DNA of 51,487 nucleotides from Bacteroides sp. SM23_62 (GTDB lineage Bacteria; Bacteroidota; Bacteroidia; Bacteroidales; SM23-62): assembly GCA_001303955.1 (NCBI GenBank), contig LJUP01000004.1:1-51487 (forward strand). The letters are read 5' to 3'. This document shows, piece by piece, positions 9,185 through 17,765 of this stretch. The notes beneath the pieces are model-generated. The model saw only the letters and a program-made list of their open reading frames with translations, was not told the origin of the DNA and did not search any database. The position numbers were made by a program, and so were the translations under genes. The first letter of the stretch is position 1. Each line of letters begins with the position of its first letter.

Positions 9185-10369
9185 ATGACAAATAAAACTC
9201 TAACCTATTTATATATTTTATGGGCCATCAGTATTCCCTTTTCCTTATGGCTAATGCAAATTTTTTTAGGCATAATTTTTTTATATACGATAATTTTAGC
9301 AGTAAAAGAAAAACAAATACCTTTTAAAGCACACCCTGTTTTTATTTTTTGGTCAATATATTTAGTATTGGGTTTATTATCTGCTATTTTGAGTCCTGAT
9401 GCACTTCGTTCTTTAAAAGTTTTTATCAACGTAGAATGGACCCTTCTTAGTGTTCCAATTCTGTCATCACTTGCTTTATCTTCTCAAGATGCCAAAAAGA
9501 TTCTGAATGCTCTGATAATATCTGGATCTATTGTGTCGGTATATGCTATATATCAATTTCTAACAGGTGTTGATATTATACTGGGAAACGAATTAGGTAG
9601 CTTAGGTAATTATTATCGTGCTGTCGGTCTTTATAATTTTTATCTAACTTTCGCAGGTAATCAGTTGATGATCTATTTTATCTGTTTTATTTATTTTATA
9701 AATGAAAAGAAATGGAACAGAAATAAATACTTATATCTGGCAGCCATGATTTTATTGATTTCAAGCCTATATGCTACTTATGCGCGTAGTACTTGGCTTG
9801 CACTATTTGCAGTATTGATTGTTGGATCAATTTTGCACGATAAAAAATTAATTCTAAAAATAATCATTCCCATCATAATAGTATCGGTCCTATTGTTAAT
9901 TTTTATTCCCGACCTAAACACGAGATTTCTCAGCATCTTCGATATGTCTCAAAACGAGGGCAGGTTAAATTTATGGAGCACATCTGTTAAACTGATCAAA
10001 GATCATATCTGGCATGGCATTGGACCAGCCTATTTCCCGGAAATGGCTGAAAAATATAAAGTGCCAGGATTTTATGACACCATGGCACATGCACATAATG
10101 ATGCCTTACATATTGCTGTTTTGAACGGTATTCCTGCAGCCTTGGCTTGGATTGGTATGTGGATTTTATGGCTTTATTGGATGATAAAGCGGATTTATAG
10201 TTTATCATTTTCTCAAGGCCAGAGACAATCTCTTTTTGGTATAGCTATGAGCATTGCCAGCATTTTAATTGCAGGTTTTTTTCAATGTTATTATTTCGAT
10301 CTGGAAAATAATATTTTGTGGATGTTCTTGGTTATCATAAGTTTTAGGATAAAATCTAATGAAGATTAA
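9185..10369 (+). CDS. O-antigen ligase family membrane protein
   Basis: A 394-residue polytopic protein with roughly 10-12 TM helices and one large periplasmic loop before the C-terminal helices. The loop contains EGRLNLW near 258 and the diagnostic AHAHNDALHIAVLNG segment near 301-315, where the His residues match the catalytic region of WaaL/Wzy_C proteins. The family transfers lipid-linked polysaccharide onto lipid A core or polymerises O units. It is cotranscribed with the GT9 gene (17-bp gap). Wzy versus WaaL activity cannot be separated by sequence alone. Confidence 0.87.
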   Translation: MTNKTLTYLYILWAISIPFSLWLMQIFLGIIFLYTIILAVKEKQIPFKAHPVFIFWSIYLVLGLLSAILSPDALRSLKVFINVEWTLLSVPILSSLALSSQDAKKILNALIISGSIVSVYAIYQFLTGVDIILGNELGSLGNYYRAVGLYNFYLTFAGNQLMIYFICFIYFINEKKWNRNKYLYLAAMILLISSLYATYARSTWLALFAVLIVGSILHDKKLILKIIIPIIIVSVLLLIFIPDLNTRFLSIFDMSQNEGRLNLWSTSVKLIKDHIWHGIGPAYFPEMAEKYKVPGFYDTMAHAHNDALHIAVLNGIPAALAWIGMWILWLYWMIKRIYSLSFSQGQRQSLFGIAMSIASILIAGFFQCYYFDLENNILWMFLVIISFRIKSNED

Positions 10370-10477
10370 TCATGTACTATGGGATAAACAAAACAATGGA
10401 AATTAAATTGTACTTCTTATGATTATATTAAATAGAATTCAAAATTAAATTTCAACCAAATCCAAAAGGAGGAAAAA

Positions 10478-10999
10478 ATGGCTGAAAAAAAATCATCAGC
10501 AAAAGCTAAGTCAAAGCAAACAGCATCAAAGGCGAAAAAAGGCGGAAAAACGAAGAGCCAAAAATCAAGGGTTCAAGCTCAGGAAAAAGATTTCATAAAA
10601 ACAATTGAAAGTGGCCTTAAAGAAGCAGGCGAACAGGCTGCAGTATTGGCAACTGAGATAGCGGAAAAAACTTCTAAATATGCTGCAGATATTTTTGAAA
10701 TAGTGAAAAAAGGTGCATCTGAAGCGTATGATTATAGTGCGGTTGTTCTCGATGATCTATATCAATTAGCTGAAAAATACGCTAAAAAATATAAGAATAA
10801 AGTTGAAATACGAAAATTAAATACTGAGCGTGATGACTTGACAAAAAAGCTGGGTTCTTTAGTACATCGGGTCTATAAATTGAAAAAATTAGATGCTACA
10901 TTTTTTACTGATAAGTCCTTGACCGATTTTCTAGTAAAAATTGATGAGGTTGACAAAGAAATTGTAAAAATTGGAAAAAAGTTGGATAAACGAGGGTAA
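10478..10999 (+). CDS. Lys-rich coiled-coil protein, paralogue A
   Basis: A 173-residue soluble protein. Residues 1-30 are almost entirely Lys, Ala and Ser, like a histone H1-type or nucleic-acid/acidic-surface-binding tail. Residues 38-105 form amphipathic helices. Residues 110-170 are a coiled-coil segment shared with the 128-residue protein encoded at 22110-22496: both have an R-L-ER-LTK-LG pattern, then FTDK, then KEIVK(I/L)GKK(L/I)D. A third relative with a longer C-terminus is encoded at 21396-22046. No known family is recognised. Phasin-like behaviour is possible but unproven. A strong AAAAGGAGG ribosome-binding site precedes the ATG. The gene is convergent with the MscS gene. Confidence 0.75.
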   Translation: MAEKKSSAKAKSKQTASKAKKGGKTKSQKSRVQAQEKDFIKTIESGLKEAGEQAAVLATEIAEKTSKYAADIFEIVKKGASEAYDYSAVVLDDLYQLAEKYAKKYKNKVEIRKLNTERDDLTKKLGSLVHRVYKLKKLDATFFTDKSLTDFLVKIDEVDKEIVKIGKKLDKRG

Positions 11000-11055
11000 A
11001 TGAAGGCGACGCGGGTTGGGCTTCGTGAAGATTTCAGGAAACAAACCAAATCAGA

Positions 11056-12027
11056 TTAAGCAGCACCTACACTGGCCAGTGATTCCGGTGTGACCAATCC
11101 TTTGTGTAACAGATTTTTGATAACCAGTTCGGTCATTTCGCTGGAAAAAGCAAATTCGTTACGTAAATCCTGTACATAGGCTTTCAGCCTTACTTTTAGA
11201 AGTGATCGACCCTGATGTATTTCGTTTTTGATAATAACTGCAATCGGTTTTTTTAAATAAACAAAACGCGAAACGGCTGCCGCTCGATAGGTAATTTTTC
11301 TGAGTTGTATCAAATCAATATCTGCGGGTAAAAACAATTCAGCAACCACCTGGCAGGTAAATTGACCGGCATTTGAATTTGAAACAGACTGGCTAACCAG
11401 CTCACTATTCGGAATCGAAACCATAGAATCATCGGGAGTAACGATACGAACCGTTCTGAGACCAATCTGAACCACTTCACCATAGTGATTCCCGATCTCA
11501 ATCTTATCACCCACCTGAAATGGCCGATCGAAGATGATCATGATGCCACCGAAAATATTCTTTAAAATATCCTGGGAAGCAAAACCCACCGCAATTCCTG
11601 CCGAAGCAGTCACAGCAATCAGTGTTTCAATGGGCGGTGCGATGATCCATGCTATGACAATATAAATAACAATGGTCCACGTTGTAATGCGATAGATGGG
11701 AATTAAGCGTTTTATGAGCAGACGCAAATAAGCCCATCGCTCCCCCAGAGTCTCTAAAATTTTCGTGGTATATCTGATAGACAACAAGGCCAGGCTAATC
11801 AGTATAATACTCCAGAAAATCTTGCTTACTGTAATGTTCCAGTCCCTTTTATTCAGGGATTTTTTTATTCCTTCCTCTCCCGTGGTTGAAATTACGCTAT
11901 CTTGTCTTATACTATCCTGATTTTGATCTGATATCTGGGGTAATAAGGACTGAACGGCTGTATCCTGAGCGAGTACACCCGAAATTATAATCAATAAAGA
12001 AAAAAACAGCATATGACGTATCAACAT
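11056..12027 (-). CDS. MscS-family mechanosensitive channel
   Basis: A 323-residue protein with a cleavable signal peptide (1-20), a Gln/Ser-rich periplasmic stretch, TM segments near 67-85 and 110-130, and the pore-lining TM3 from about 133 to 165 with ASAGIAVGFASQDILKN. This is followed by the beta-domain signature DRPFQVGDKIEIG near 167-179 and an alpha/beta C-domain. MscS channels open under membrane tension and release solutes on hypo-osmotic shock. The gene lies 14 bp downstream of the large ATPase gene and has its own AGAGGAT ribosome-binding site, so the two are very probably cotranscribed. Confidence 0.93.
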   Translation of the reverse strand: MLIRHMLFFSLLIIISGVLAQDTAVQSLLPQISDQNQDSIRQDSVISTTGEEGIKKSLNKRDWNITVSKIFWSIILISLALLSIRYTTKILETLGERWAYLRLLIKRLIPIYRITTWTIVIYIVIAWIIAPPIETLIAVTASAGIAVGFASQDILKNIFGGIMIIFDRPFQVGDKIEIGNHYGEVVQIGLRTVRIVTPDDSMVSIPNSELVSQSVSNSNAGQFTCQVVAELFLPADIDLIQLRKITYRAAAVSRFVYLKKPIAVIIKNEIHQGRSLLKVRLKAYVQDLRNEFAFSSEMTELVIKNLLHKGLVTPESLASVGAA

Positions 12028-12041
12028 TTTATCCTCTATAT

Positions 12042-15000
12042 TTAAACTAAGATATTTTTTAACTTCAGAATTCTGACAACAGCACGATACATAAGCGGAT
12101 GTACCTGGTATTCGTTACCCAATTTATTCAGGAATCCCCTGTTGTGCATGCGATTTAACAACAGTTGGCTGTCTGCAACCGTACACTGAAAGATGCTGGC
12201 ATATTCATCACCATTAAGATATTCGTGCTGAATAAAAGCAGCGAGTGTATAGATCTCTTCATTGGGTAAATGGAATAAAAAAGCATGATCCAATTCAAAA
12301 TTCAACTTTACCATAACTTCCTGTTCTTGAAAATTTTTGATTGCACTCAACCAATAATATAATGCTGTGCGTATATTTCCGTCCGATTCTTTTGTCAATT
12401 TGTCAAAAAAGACTTTGCGTAAAAATTTTTGCTTCTCATCCTCACTTGCCAGCTTTTTAAAGTTTCTGTTATTCACATATTCTTCTGAAGCTTCGAATCT
12501 CAATAAAAAACCACTAATTGTATGCCTACTCATAATAAGATCTTCTATTTGCTGTGTTTCTAAACCGGAGAGATCAACCACACACTTGAAATATTTTGAA
12601 ATATCTACTACCTCATTCAAGTAATTCCAACCGTAAAGACCTGAAGTTACAATCCATAAATGTTTATCCGATGTGTTTGAAATCAGTGCCAGTAGTTTCT
12701 CCATTAGATCAAAACCATCTATAACACGCAGGAAAAGATTATGAATATCTTCTATGATTATGATTTGTTTATTATCGTTTTGCATTAAAATTTGCTGCAG
12801 GTTATCAAAGGATGAAAATTTCTCAGGTCCAAAACCTGTCTCAAACATCTTTAATAGTTCCTCTTCGTTCAGGATGGTATGGGTAATGATAAATTTAATA
12901 ACATGTAACTCCGAAAAAGTATCCTTTTCTGCAAAATTTAATAAAGTTGTTTTTCCGCTTCCCTTCTCACCGATGATAGCAATCGATCGTGGGTAACCAG
13001 CTTTGAATAGATCGAATTCCTCCTGTACCGTTGCTAGCTCTTTCGATCTGCCGAAGAAAAAACGCTCTTCCTTTAAAGGTGTAATCTGGAACAGCCTGCG
13101 ATAGATATAGGGCATGGCTTTAATGCTTCTATCCAAGTCCAGCAGATATTTATATATTATCCGGTCCACATCACCGCTTATTGGCTCTAAACCGGATATC
13201 TTACGAACCTTAAAATAACTGATTTTGGCTATTCCGACATATTTAGCAATAAATTTTAAAATCCGCGGCAGAAAATTTTTAATTTTCCCCCATACTATTC
13301 CATGTACTTGGAGTATTCTTTCTTTGGAGTGCGCACGCGCCAGCCTTAGATTTAGCTCCAGAATCTTTTCATTATCGCTGAGGTCCTGAACTTCCTGTTC
13401 CAGCTCAAAGGTTAGCTCTTTAAGTTTTGTGGTACTGATATCAATACTTTGATTAAAGCGCTCTTCTAGATCCGTCAATATCGTCTGCGTCCGTTCAAGC
13501 CCATCCTTTACAATCTTTTGTACCTCGTCATCTGTTTCTTCTCTTTTTTCTTCCTTCAAAAGATCTAAAGCAGCATCGAGATTAAACTCAACAATTTGAT
13601 CCAGGCTGGAGATACTACGTGATAAGGACTCTATATCAGATTGAAGTTTTTGCAACAGTGTTGAATATTTAGTCGTTGCATGTGCCGTAATTTCTCCCTC
13701 CACCAAATTTTTCAACGAAATATCCTTAATTTTAGTTTTTGGGGGTACTTGCTCAATATTATAATCCGTAATAATAGTATATTTTTCTTTTAACTGATCA
13801 CTTGCTTCAAGCAATCTATCCCGAAATCCACAAAATGCTTTATCTAAATGGGCATTAAAAAGTGCATCCAGAAGCTCAGGTAACTTATCTTGTCTCAGGC
13901 TTTTCAACAGCGCCCTGTTCTCTTTAATTATGGTACTTTTTAGATTTTCTTTCTGGAATACGCTAAACTTTTCCTGCGATTGCAATAACACATTTCTTAT
14001 CTCTGTAATAATTGGAAGTATTTTACTCTGCGATTTTTGCGCGACGATTGTTTCAGTATCCAGGCATAATTCGGCTGCCCGATACTGAAAAACACTTAGC
14101 TCAATATCTTTCTGACATTCTGCCAACAGGGATTTGATATGTAATTGCCAGGCACTAAATATACGCTTTATATTCGCACAGGATTTTTTCCTCAGCTTGT
14201 GACTTTTTTTTGCAGAAAATTTTCGTTGAGGCATCAAAATGGTACCACCCAGCTCCCAAGCAGCATTAAAGTATTCAGTCAGCTCCGTTTTAAATTCCTC
14301 TAAACGCTGGGCACAATCTTTTATGTAACCTTTAATACGTTCTCTGTGCTCATTTAAGAATGCAGGTAAATTATTTACAACCTCATCTATTTCAACCTGT
14401 TGTAGGGCCTGCCAATAATCGCTATTTTGTTCGAATTTGCCGATAAGTAAGGTTTCATATTCAAAATTTTCAAACCTTTGATACAATTGCATCAACAGTT
14501 CGGCATAGAGTCTGTAAAAATGCTGGAACTCAATCGATAGATAGTGATAAAATCGGAGGGATAAATAACGCTCTAAAAACATCCGTAGTCGCAAGCGACG
14601 TCTTAGCGTGCTTTTCACTTTAGCGATATTGCCTCTCCTGTATCTAATATAGGTCAGGGGATGTCGTGTATAGGAACATATCTTTAAAAATTTTGCTATA
14701 TAACTATCCGAGTGCAGCAGAATCCAATGTTCATCGGGAATATTAAGTTTTATCTCCTCTGGATATTGCTGAAATAATTCAACAAATTGTTCCCGCAATC
14801 CTTCATTAAACTCATTCTGATAAATATCCGGATTTAAATCAGTAGTATTTTCCATCCACTCTGAAATACGTTGTAGGAATCCTCCAATGCTACTCAATCT
14901 GGTACTGACCTGGCTGCCAGTTCCGGATTTACTTTGCAGATCATTTCCCAGATCCTGTATCTCTTTCTCAATGTGATTTAAACTGTTAATAACCAGCAAC

Positions 15001-15077
15001 GTATAGCGTTCCCTTATCTGGCTGGCTATACCTTCTATGAGAGGTAGAATATCTTTTAAAATTATTGATGGATTCAT
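12042..15077 (-). CDS. large coiled-coil AAA-type ATPase with C-terminal winged helix
   Basis: A 1011-residue soluble protein of unrecognised family. Residues 1-600 are mostly long helices and coiled coil, including a very basic patch near 155-170 (RRRLRLR). Residues 600-665 look like a linker. The ATPase part starts with FFFGRSKEL (673-681), as in AAA_16/ORC-like NTPases, then Walker A GEKGSGKT (703-710) and Walker B IIIIEDIHN (772-780). A sensor-like TSGLYGW segment follows. The last 75 residues resemble a winged-helix domain. No transmembrane helix is seen. Its place 14 bp upstream of MscS, inside a cluster of ion channels, suggests membrane- or tension-linked ATP use, but this is inference. 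The ribosome-binding site is poor and the true start could be slightly downstream. Confidence 0.8.
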   Translation of the reverse strand: MNPSIILKDILPLIEGIASQIRERYTLLVINSLNHIEKEIQDLGNDLQSKSGTGSQVSTRLSSIGGFLQRISEWMENTTDLNPDIYQNEFNEGLREQFVELFQQYPEEIKLNIPDEHWILLHSDSYIAKFLKICSYTRHPLTYIRYRRGNIAKVKSTLRRRLRLRMFLERYLSLRFYHYLSIEFQHFYRLYAELLMQLYQRFENFEYETLLIGKFEQNSDYWQALQQVEIDEVVNNLPAFLNEHRERIKGYIKDCAQRLEEFKTELTEYFNAAWELGGTILMPQRKFSAKKSHKLRKKSCANIKRIFSAWQLHIKSLLAECQKDIELSVFQYRAAELCLDTETIVAQKSQSKILPIITEIRNVLLQSQEKFSVFQKENLKSTIIKENRALLKSLRQDKLPELLDALFNAHLDKAFCGFRDRLLEASDQLKEKYTIITDYNIEQVPPKTKIKDISLKNLVEGEITAHATTKYSTLLQKLQSDIESLSRSISSLDQIVEFNLDAALDLLKEEKREETDDEVQKIVKDGLERTQTILTDLEERFNQSIDISTTKLKELTFELEQEVQDLSDNEKILELNLRLARAHSKERILQVHGIVWGKIKNFLPRILKFIAKYVGIAKISYFKVRKISGLEPISGDVDRIIYKYLLDLDRSIKAMPYIYRRLFQITPLKEERFFFGRSKELATVQEEFDLFKAGYPRSIAIIGEKGSGKTTLLNFAEKDTFSELHVIKFIITHTILNEEELLKMFETGFGPEKFSSFDNLQQILMQNDNKQIIIIEDIHNLFLRVIDGFDLMEKLLALISNTSDKHLWIVTSGLYGWNYLNEVVDISKYFKCVVDLSGLETQQIEDLIMSRHTISGFLLRFEASEEYVNNRNFKKLASEDEKQKFLRKVFFDKLTKESDGNIRTALYYWLSAIKNFQEQEVMVKLNFELDHAFLFHLPNEEIYTLAAFIQHEYLNGDEYASIFQCTVADSQLLLNRMHNRGFLNKLGNEYQVHPLMYRAVVRILKLKNILV

Positions 15078-15126
15078 AGTTTTATTAAACCAATCTAATT
15101 ATATATCATATTATAGGATGCAAAAG

Positions 15127-15157
15127 AATCGGGCCTTTTCCTTAAAAAAGCCCGATT
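15127..15157 (-). terminator. hairpin terminator candidate after the channel gene
   Basis: An 8-bp inverted repeat (AATCGGGC at 15127-15134 and GCCCGATT at 15150-15157) whose loop can extend the stem through a T-run and an A-run. On the minus strand it lies about 40 bases after the end of the 496-residue gene. The following CTTTTGC is only a weak T-tract, so termination may be partial, leaving read-through to the ATPase-MscS pair. Confidence 0.55.
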
Positions 15158-15199
15158 TACATCCAGAGCGAAGTGTTGTTCCAGCTTTAATTTTCTTAT

Positions 15200-16690
15200 C
15201 TAAGATTTAAGCTGTTTTGTCCATTCTCTAAGCTGCTCAGCTGCAATATCTTTACCTCCGATACCAAACGCGATTGCAGCTGCAATAGCGATTGCACCAA
15301 TTGAAAATCCGAAGGCTAGTATGATAATATCCTCACCGAAGCCCATTTGTTGCAAGGCCATCGCACCGGCAAGAATTAATATGGCAACTTTGGCCAGCAG
15401 TGCTAATAAAGTTGCCTGTGTTACACTGCTTTCTTTGATTTTCTGCGATACCAAATTGGCGAGGAACAGTCCAATGGCGAGTATGACCAAACCAATCAGG
15501 ATCTGCCCTGCAAATCCCACAAATTGTGAAACCAGCTCTGCAACATTTTCGAAATTCAGCATACGCAAAGCTTCGATACTCGCAAAAAACAATATTGCTA
15601 ATAGTACAAGATAACCAATGAAATCCGAAGCTTTCTTCTTTTCCTTTTCTTCCTTGGTCAGTCCCAATTTCATCCACAATTGATTGAAACCGATATTATC
15701 CAATAAATTGGCTACTAAGTTTGAAATAACTTTACCAACCACATAAGAGACGGTAACGATTAAGGCAGCAGCAAATATGGAAGGTAGGGCCGATAAAATC
15801 ATATTGAGCATATTGGTTGCAGGTGCGGTAATTGCTTCTAGAGATAAGGCTTCCAATGCTGAAATTATGATGGGAATTAAGATCAGCACATAAACTACAA
15901 ATCCCAAAACTTCTGATAATTTTTTCTTTCCTAAAACTTTTGCCAGACCTACTTTTTCACTTAGTCTATCCAGGCCTATTGCTGCCAGCACATTTGATAA
16001 AACGCGTTTGATGATCGAGGCTACAAACCATCCCACCACAATTATTAAACCTGCTGTAAAAATATTGGGCAGAAACTTTAGAATTTCATCAACCATTCCC
16101 TGAACCGGTCCCATTAATCCCTGTAACTGTAAAGATCCCAGAATCGCTGGTAGAAACAGCAGAAATATGATCCAGTAGACGGCATTACCGATAGTTTTTG
16201 ATAACGGTATACGTTCTTCAGCCTTCATCCCGGATTTTTCAATCAACTTTTCATCCAGCTTCACTGCATCTAAAAGACGTGTAATAATCATGCGCAAAAA
16301 ACTGGCAAGAATCCAGGCCAGAAAAAGCAATAAAACCGCGGCCAAAATTTGTGGTGCGAAAACAAAAACCTGCGTAAGCAATTGATTCAGTGGTTCTGTA
16401 ATAATGGTTAATCCCAGAGCCTGAAAGAAAGCTACCAAAACAAAGAGCAGAACGACGTAAAAAACCGTCTTACCGACGTAACGGGCTACCGGTATTTCTT
16501 CTACCCGGTCTTCCCCTCCGATCCACTTGGCTAATTTCTTGTCCAGGGAACTCTTGCGCAATATACCGCGGAAAATAGCAGCAATAATAAGAGCCAAAAG
16601 CCACCCCAGGATCAGAATGGCAAGCGCGCCCAATAAATTTGGCACATAACTAGCCACCAGTTGGGTGATTTGATCAAATACTTGTTGCAT
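15200..16690 (-). CDS. conserved-TM-helix mechanosensitive-channel-like protein (large)
   Basis: A 496-residue integral membrane protein made of several repeats. Each repeat pairs a hydrophobic helix of the type PNLLGALAILILGW, PNIFTAGLIIVVGW or PSIFAAALIVTVSY with a short cytoplasmic LDK/GLDRLSEKVG segment. This is the conserved TM helix repeat found in MscS-related proteins. The final helix, GFSIGAIAIAAAIAFGIGGK, resembles MscS TM3, and no MscS beta-domain follows. The longest frame starts at 16705, but the ATG at 16690 is preceded directly by GGGAGGA with correct spacing, so I place the start there. Channel function is inferred. A related but shorter protein is encoded at 17019-17735. Confidence 0.85.
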   Translation of the reverse strand: MQQVFDQITQLVASYVPNLLGALAILILGWLLALIIAAIFRGILRKSSLDKKLAKWIGGEDRVEEIPVARYVGKTVFYVVLLFVLVAFFQALGLTIITEPLNQLLTQVFVFAPQILAAVLLLFLAWILASFLRMIITRLLDAVKLDEKLIEKSGMKAEERIPLSKTIGNAVYWIIFLLFLPAILGSLQLQGLMGPVQGMVDEILKFLPNIFTAGLIIVVGWFVASIIKRVLSNVLAAIGLDRLSEKVGLAKVLGKKKLSEVLGFVVYVLILIPIIISALEALSLEAITAPATNMLNMILSALPSIFAAALIVTVSYVVGKVISNLVANLLDNIGFNQLWMKLGLTKEEKEKKKASDFIGYLVLLAILFFASIEALRMLNFENVAELVSQFVGFAGQILIGLVILAIGLFLANLVSQKIKESSVTQATLLALLAKVAILILAGAMALQQMGFGEDIIILAFGFSIGAIAIAAAIAFGIGGKDIAAEQLREWTKQLKS

Positions 16691-17018
16691 ACGAAATCCT
16701 CCCATTTTTATGAACTTACAATTGATATACCCTTGATAGTAAAAAATACTGAAGTTTAATAAGAGCTGTTCAGTAATCTACAGATGGACCTCTAAAACTA
16801 ATACCATATCATTGTTATTGCAAATTTACGAAACCATTTTTCTCAAGCATATAGCAATAATAAAATAAAATTGAAAATGATACAGTAACTGAGCATCTGC
16901 AACAAAAACGTATAATGATGCATCATTCTAAACAGCTTATTCTGATTAAAAAAAGATTTATATTATATTCAAATTATAAATCGATCTATTATTTAATATC
17001 TGTGTATCTTTTATATAA
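16691..17018. other. intergenic gap between two channel genes
   Basis: This 328-bp AT-rich stretch separates two leftward genes of the island. It is long enough for a promoter for the 496-residue gene. I found no clear promoter, hairpin, RNA or small gene in it. Rightward reading frames that begin here run antisense into the 238-residue gene and look spurious. Confidence 0.4.
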
Positions 17019-17735
17019 TCACAGATGTGACCACATATTTTTATTCTCCTCGCCGTTGGCAGAGACCTGTTTACCAAAATGCTTTTCCAGCCATGCTTTA
17101 CCCAGCTCACGACCACCTAATCCCAACGCTAAAGCCACTGCCAGTACAAGTCCTCCAAAGATAATAGTGAAGGAAGCGGTGACAATACTTTCACCTATCC
17201 CTACCTGCTCTAATGCAATGGCTAAAAAGAAGAGCAATACTAATATTTGCACGCCTCGAGAAACGACCTTGGCAAACTGAATTTCAGCATTAACGGCTGC
17301 GATAAGAACGGCACGTTCCAGAAGAATACTGATTAAGTAACCAGCAAAGAACAGAATAATACCCGCTATAATGTTGGGCAGAAATAGAAAAAACTGTGTT
17401 ATTAGTGTATCCAATGCCTTTATTTTTAATGCATTGAACGCCAGCATGACAAATATAAATAAGAGCAACCAATAAATAATCTTTACTACAAATTCCGAAG
17501 GCTTTAACCTCATACCAGCCTTGGATAATACATTTGCAAATCCAAGACGGAAACATATTTTATCAAATCTAATTAATTTGAGGAACAGGTTTAACACAAA
17601 TTTCAAAATAAACACAACGATAGCACCTATAATCAGGATCAATATCATCGCAAAAATATTGGGTAAAAAGGCATATATTTCTGCCAATAAATTTTCGAGT
17701 GGGCTGACAATTGCATTCGTTAAAAAATCTTGCAT
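17019..17735 (-). CDS. conserved-TM-helix mechanosensitive-channel-like protein (small)
   Basis: A 238-residue membrane protein of the same type as the 496-residue neighbour, with fewer repeats. It has a PNIFAMILILIIG helix near 26-38, a PNIIAGIILFFAGY helix near 118-131, and a TM3-like end with GGLVLAVALALGLGGRELG near 193-211. The shared glycine-rich end suggests a common pore element. The C-terminus is short and polar. A strong AGGAGG ribosome-binding site lies before the ATG. The gene is 30 bp downstream of the glycosyltransferase gene and probably in the same operon. Ion selectivity is unknown. Confidence 0.83.
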   Translation of the reverse strand: MQDFLTNAIVSPLENLLAEIYAFLPNIFAMILILIIGAIVVFILKFVLNLFLKLIRFDKICFRLGFANVLSKAGMRLKPSEFVVKIIYWLLLFIFVMLAFNALKIKALDTLITQFFLFLPNIIAGIILFFAGYLISILLERAVLIAAVNAEIQFAKVVSRGVQILVLLFFLAIALEQVGIGESIVTASFTIIFGGLVLAVALALGLGGRELGKAWLEKHFGKQVSANGEENKNMWSHL

Positions 17736-17765
17736 CTTTGTGACCTCCTGATACTTTACTATTTT

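Noticed and set aside
16915-17280. Rightward 121-residue reading frame near the channel genes
   Set aside because: It lies largely antisense to the 238-residue membrane protein, which has a strong ribosome-binding site and clear TM helices; the rightward translation resembles no family.
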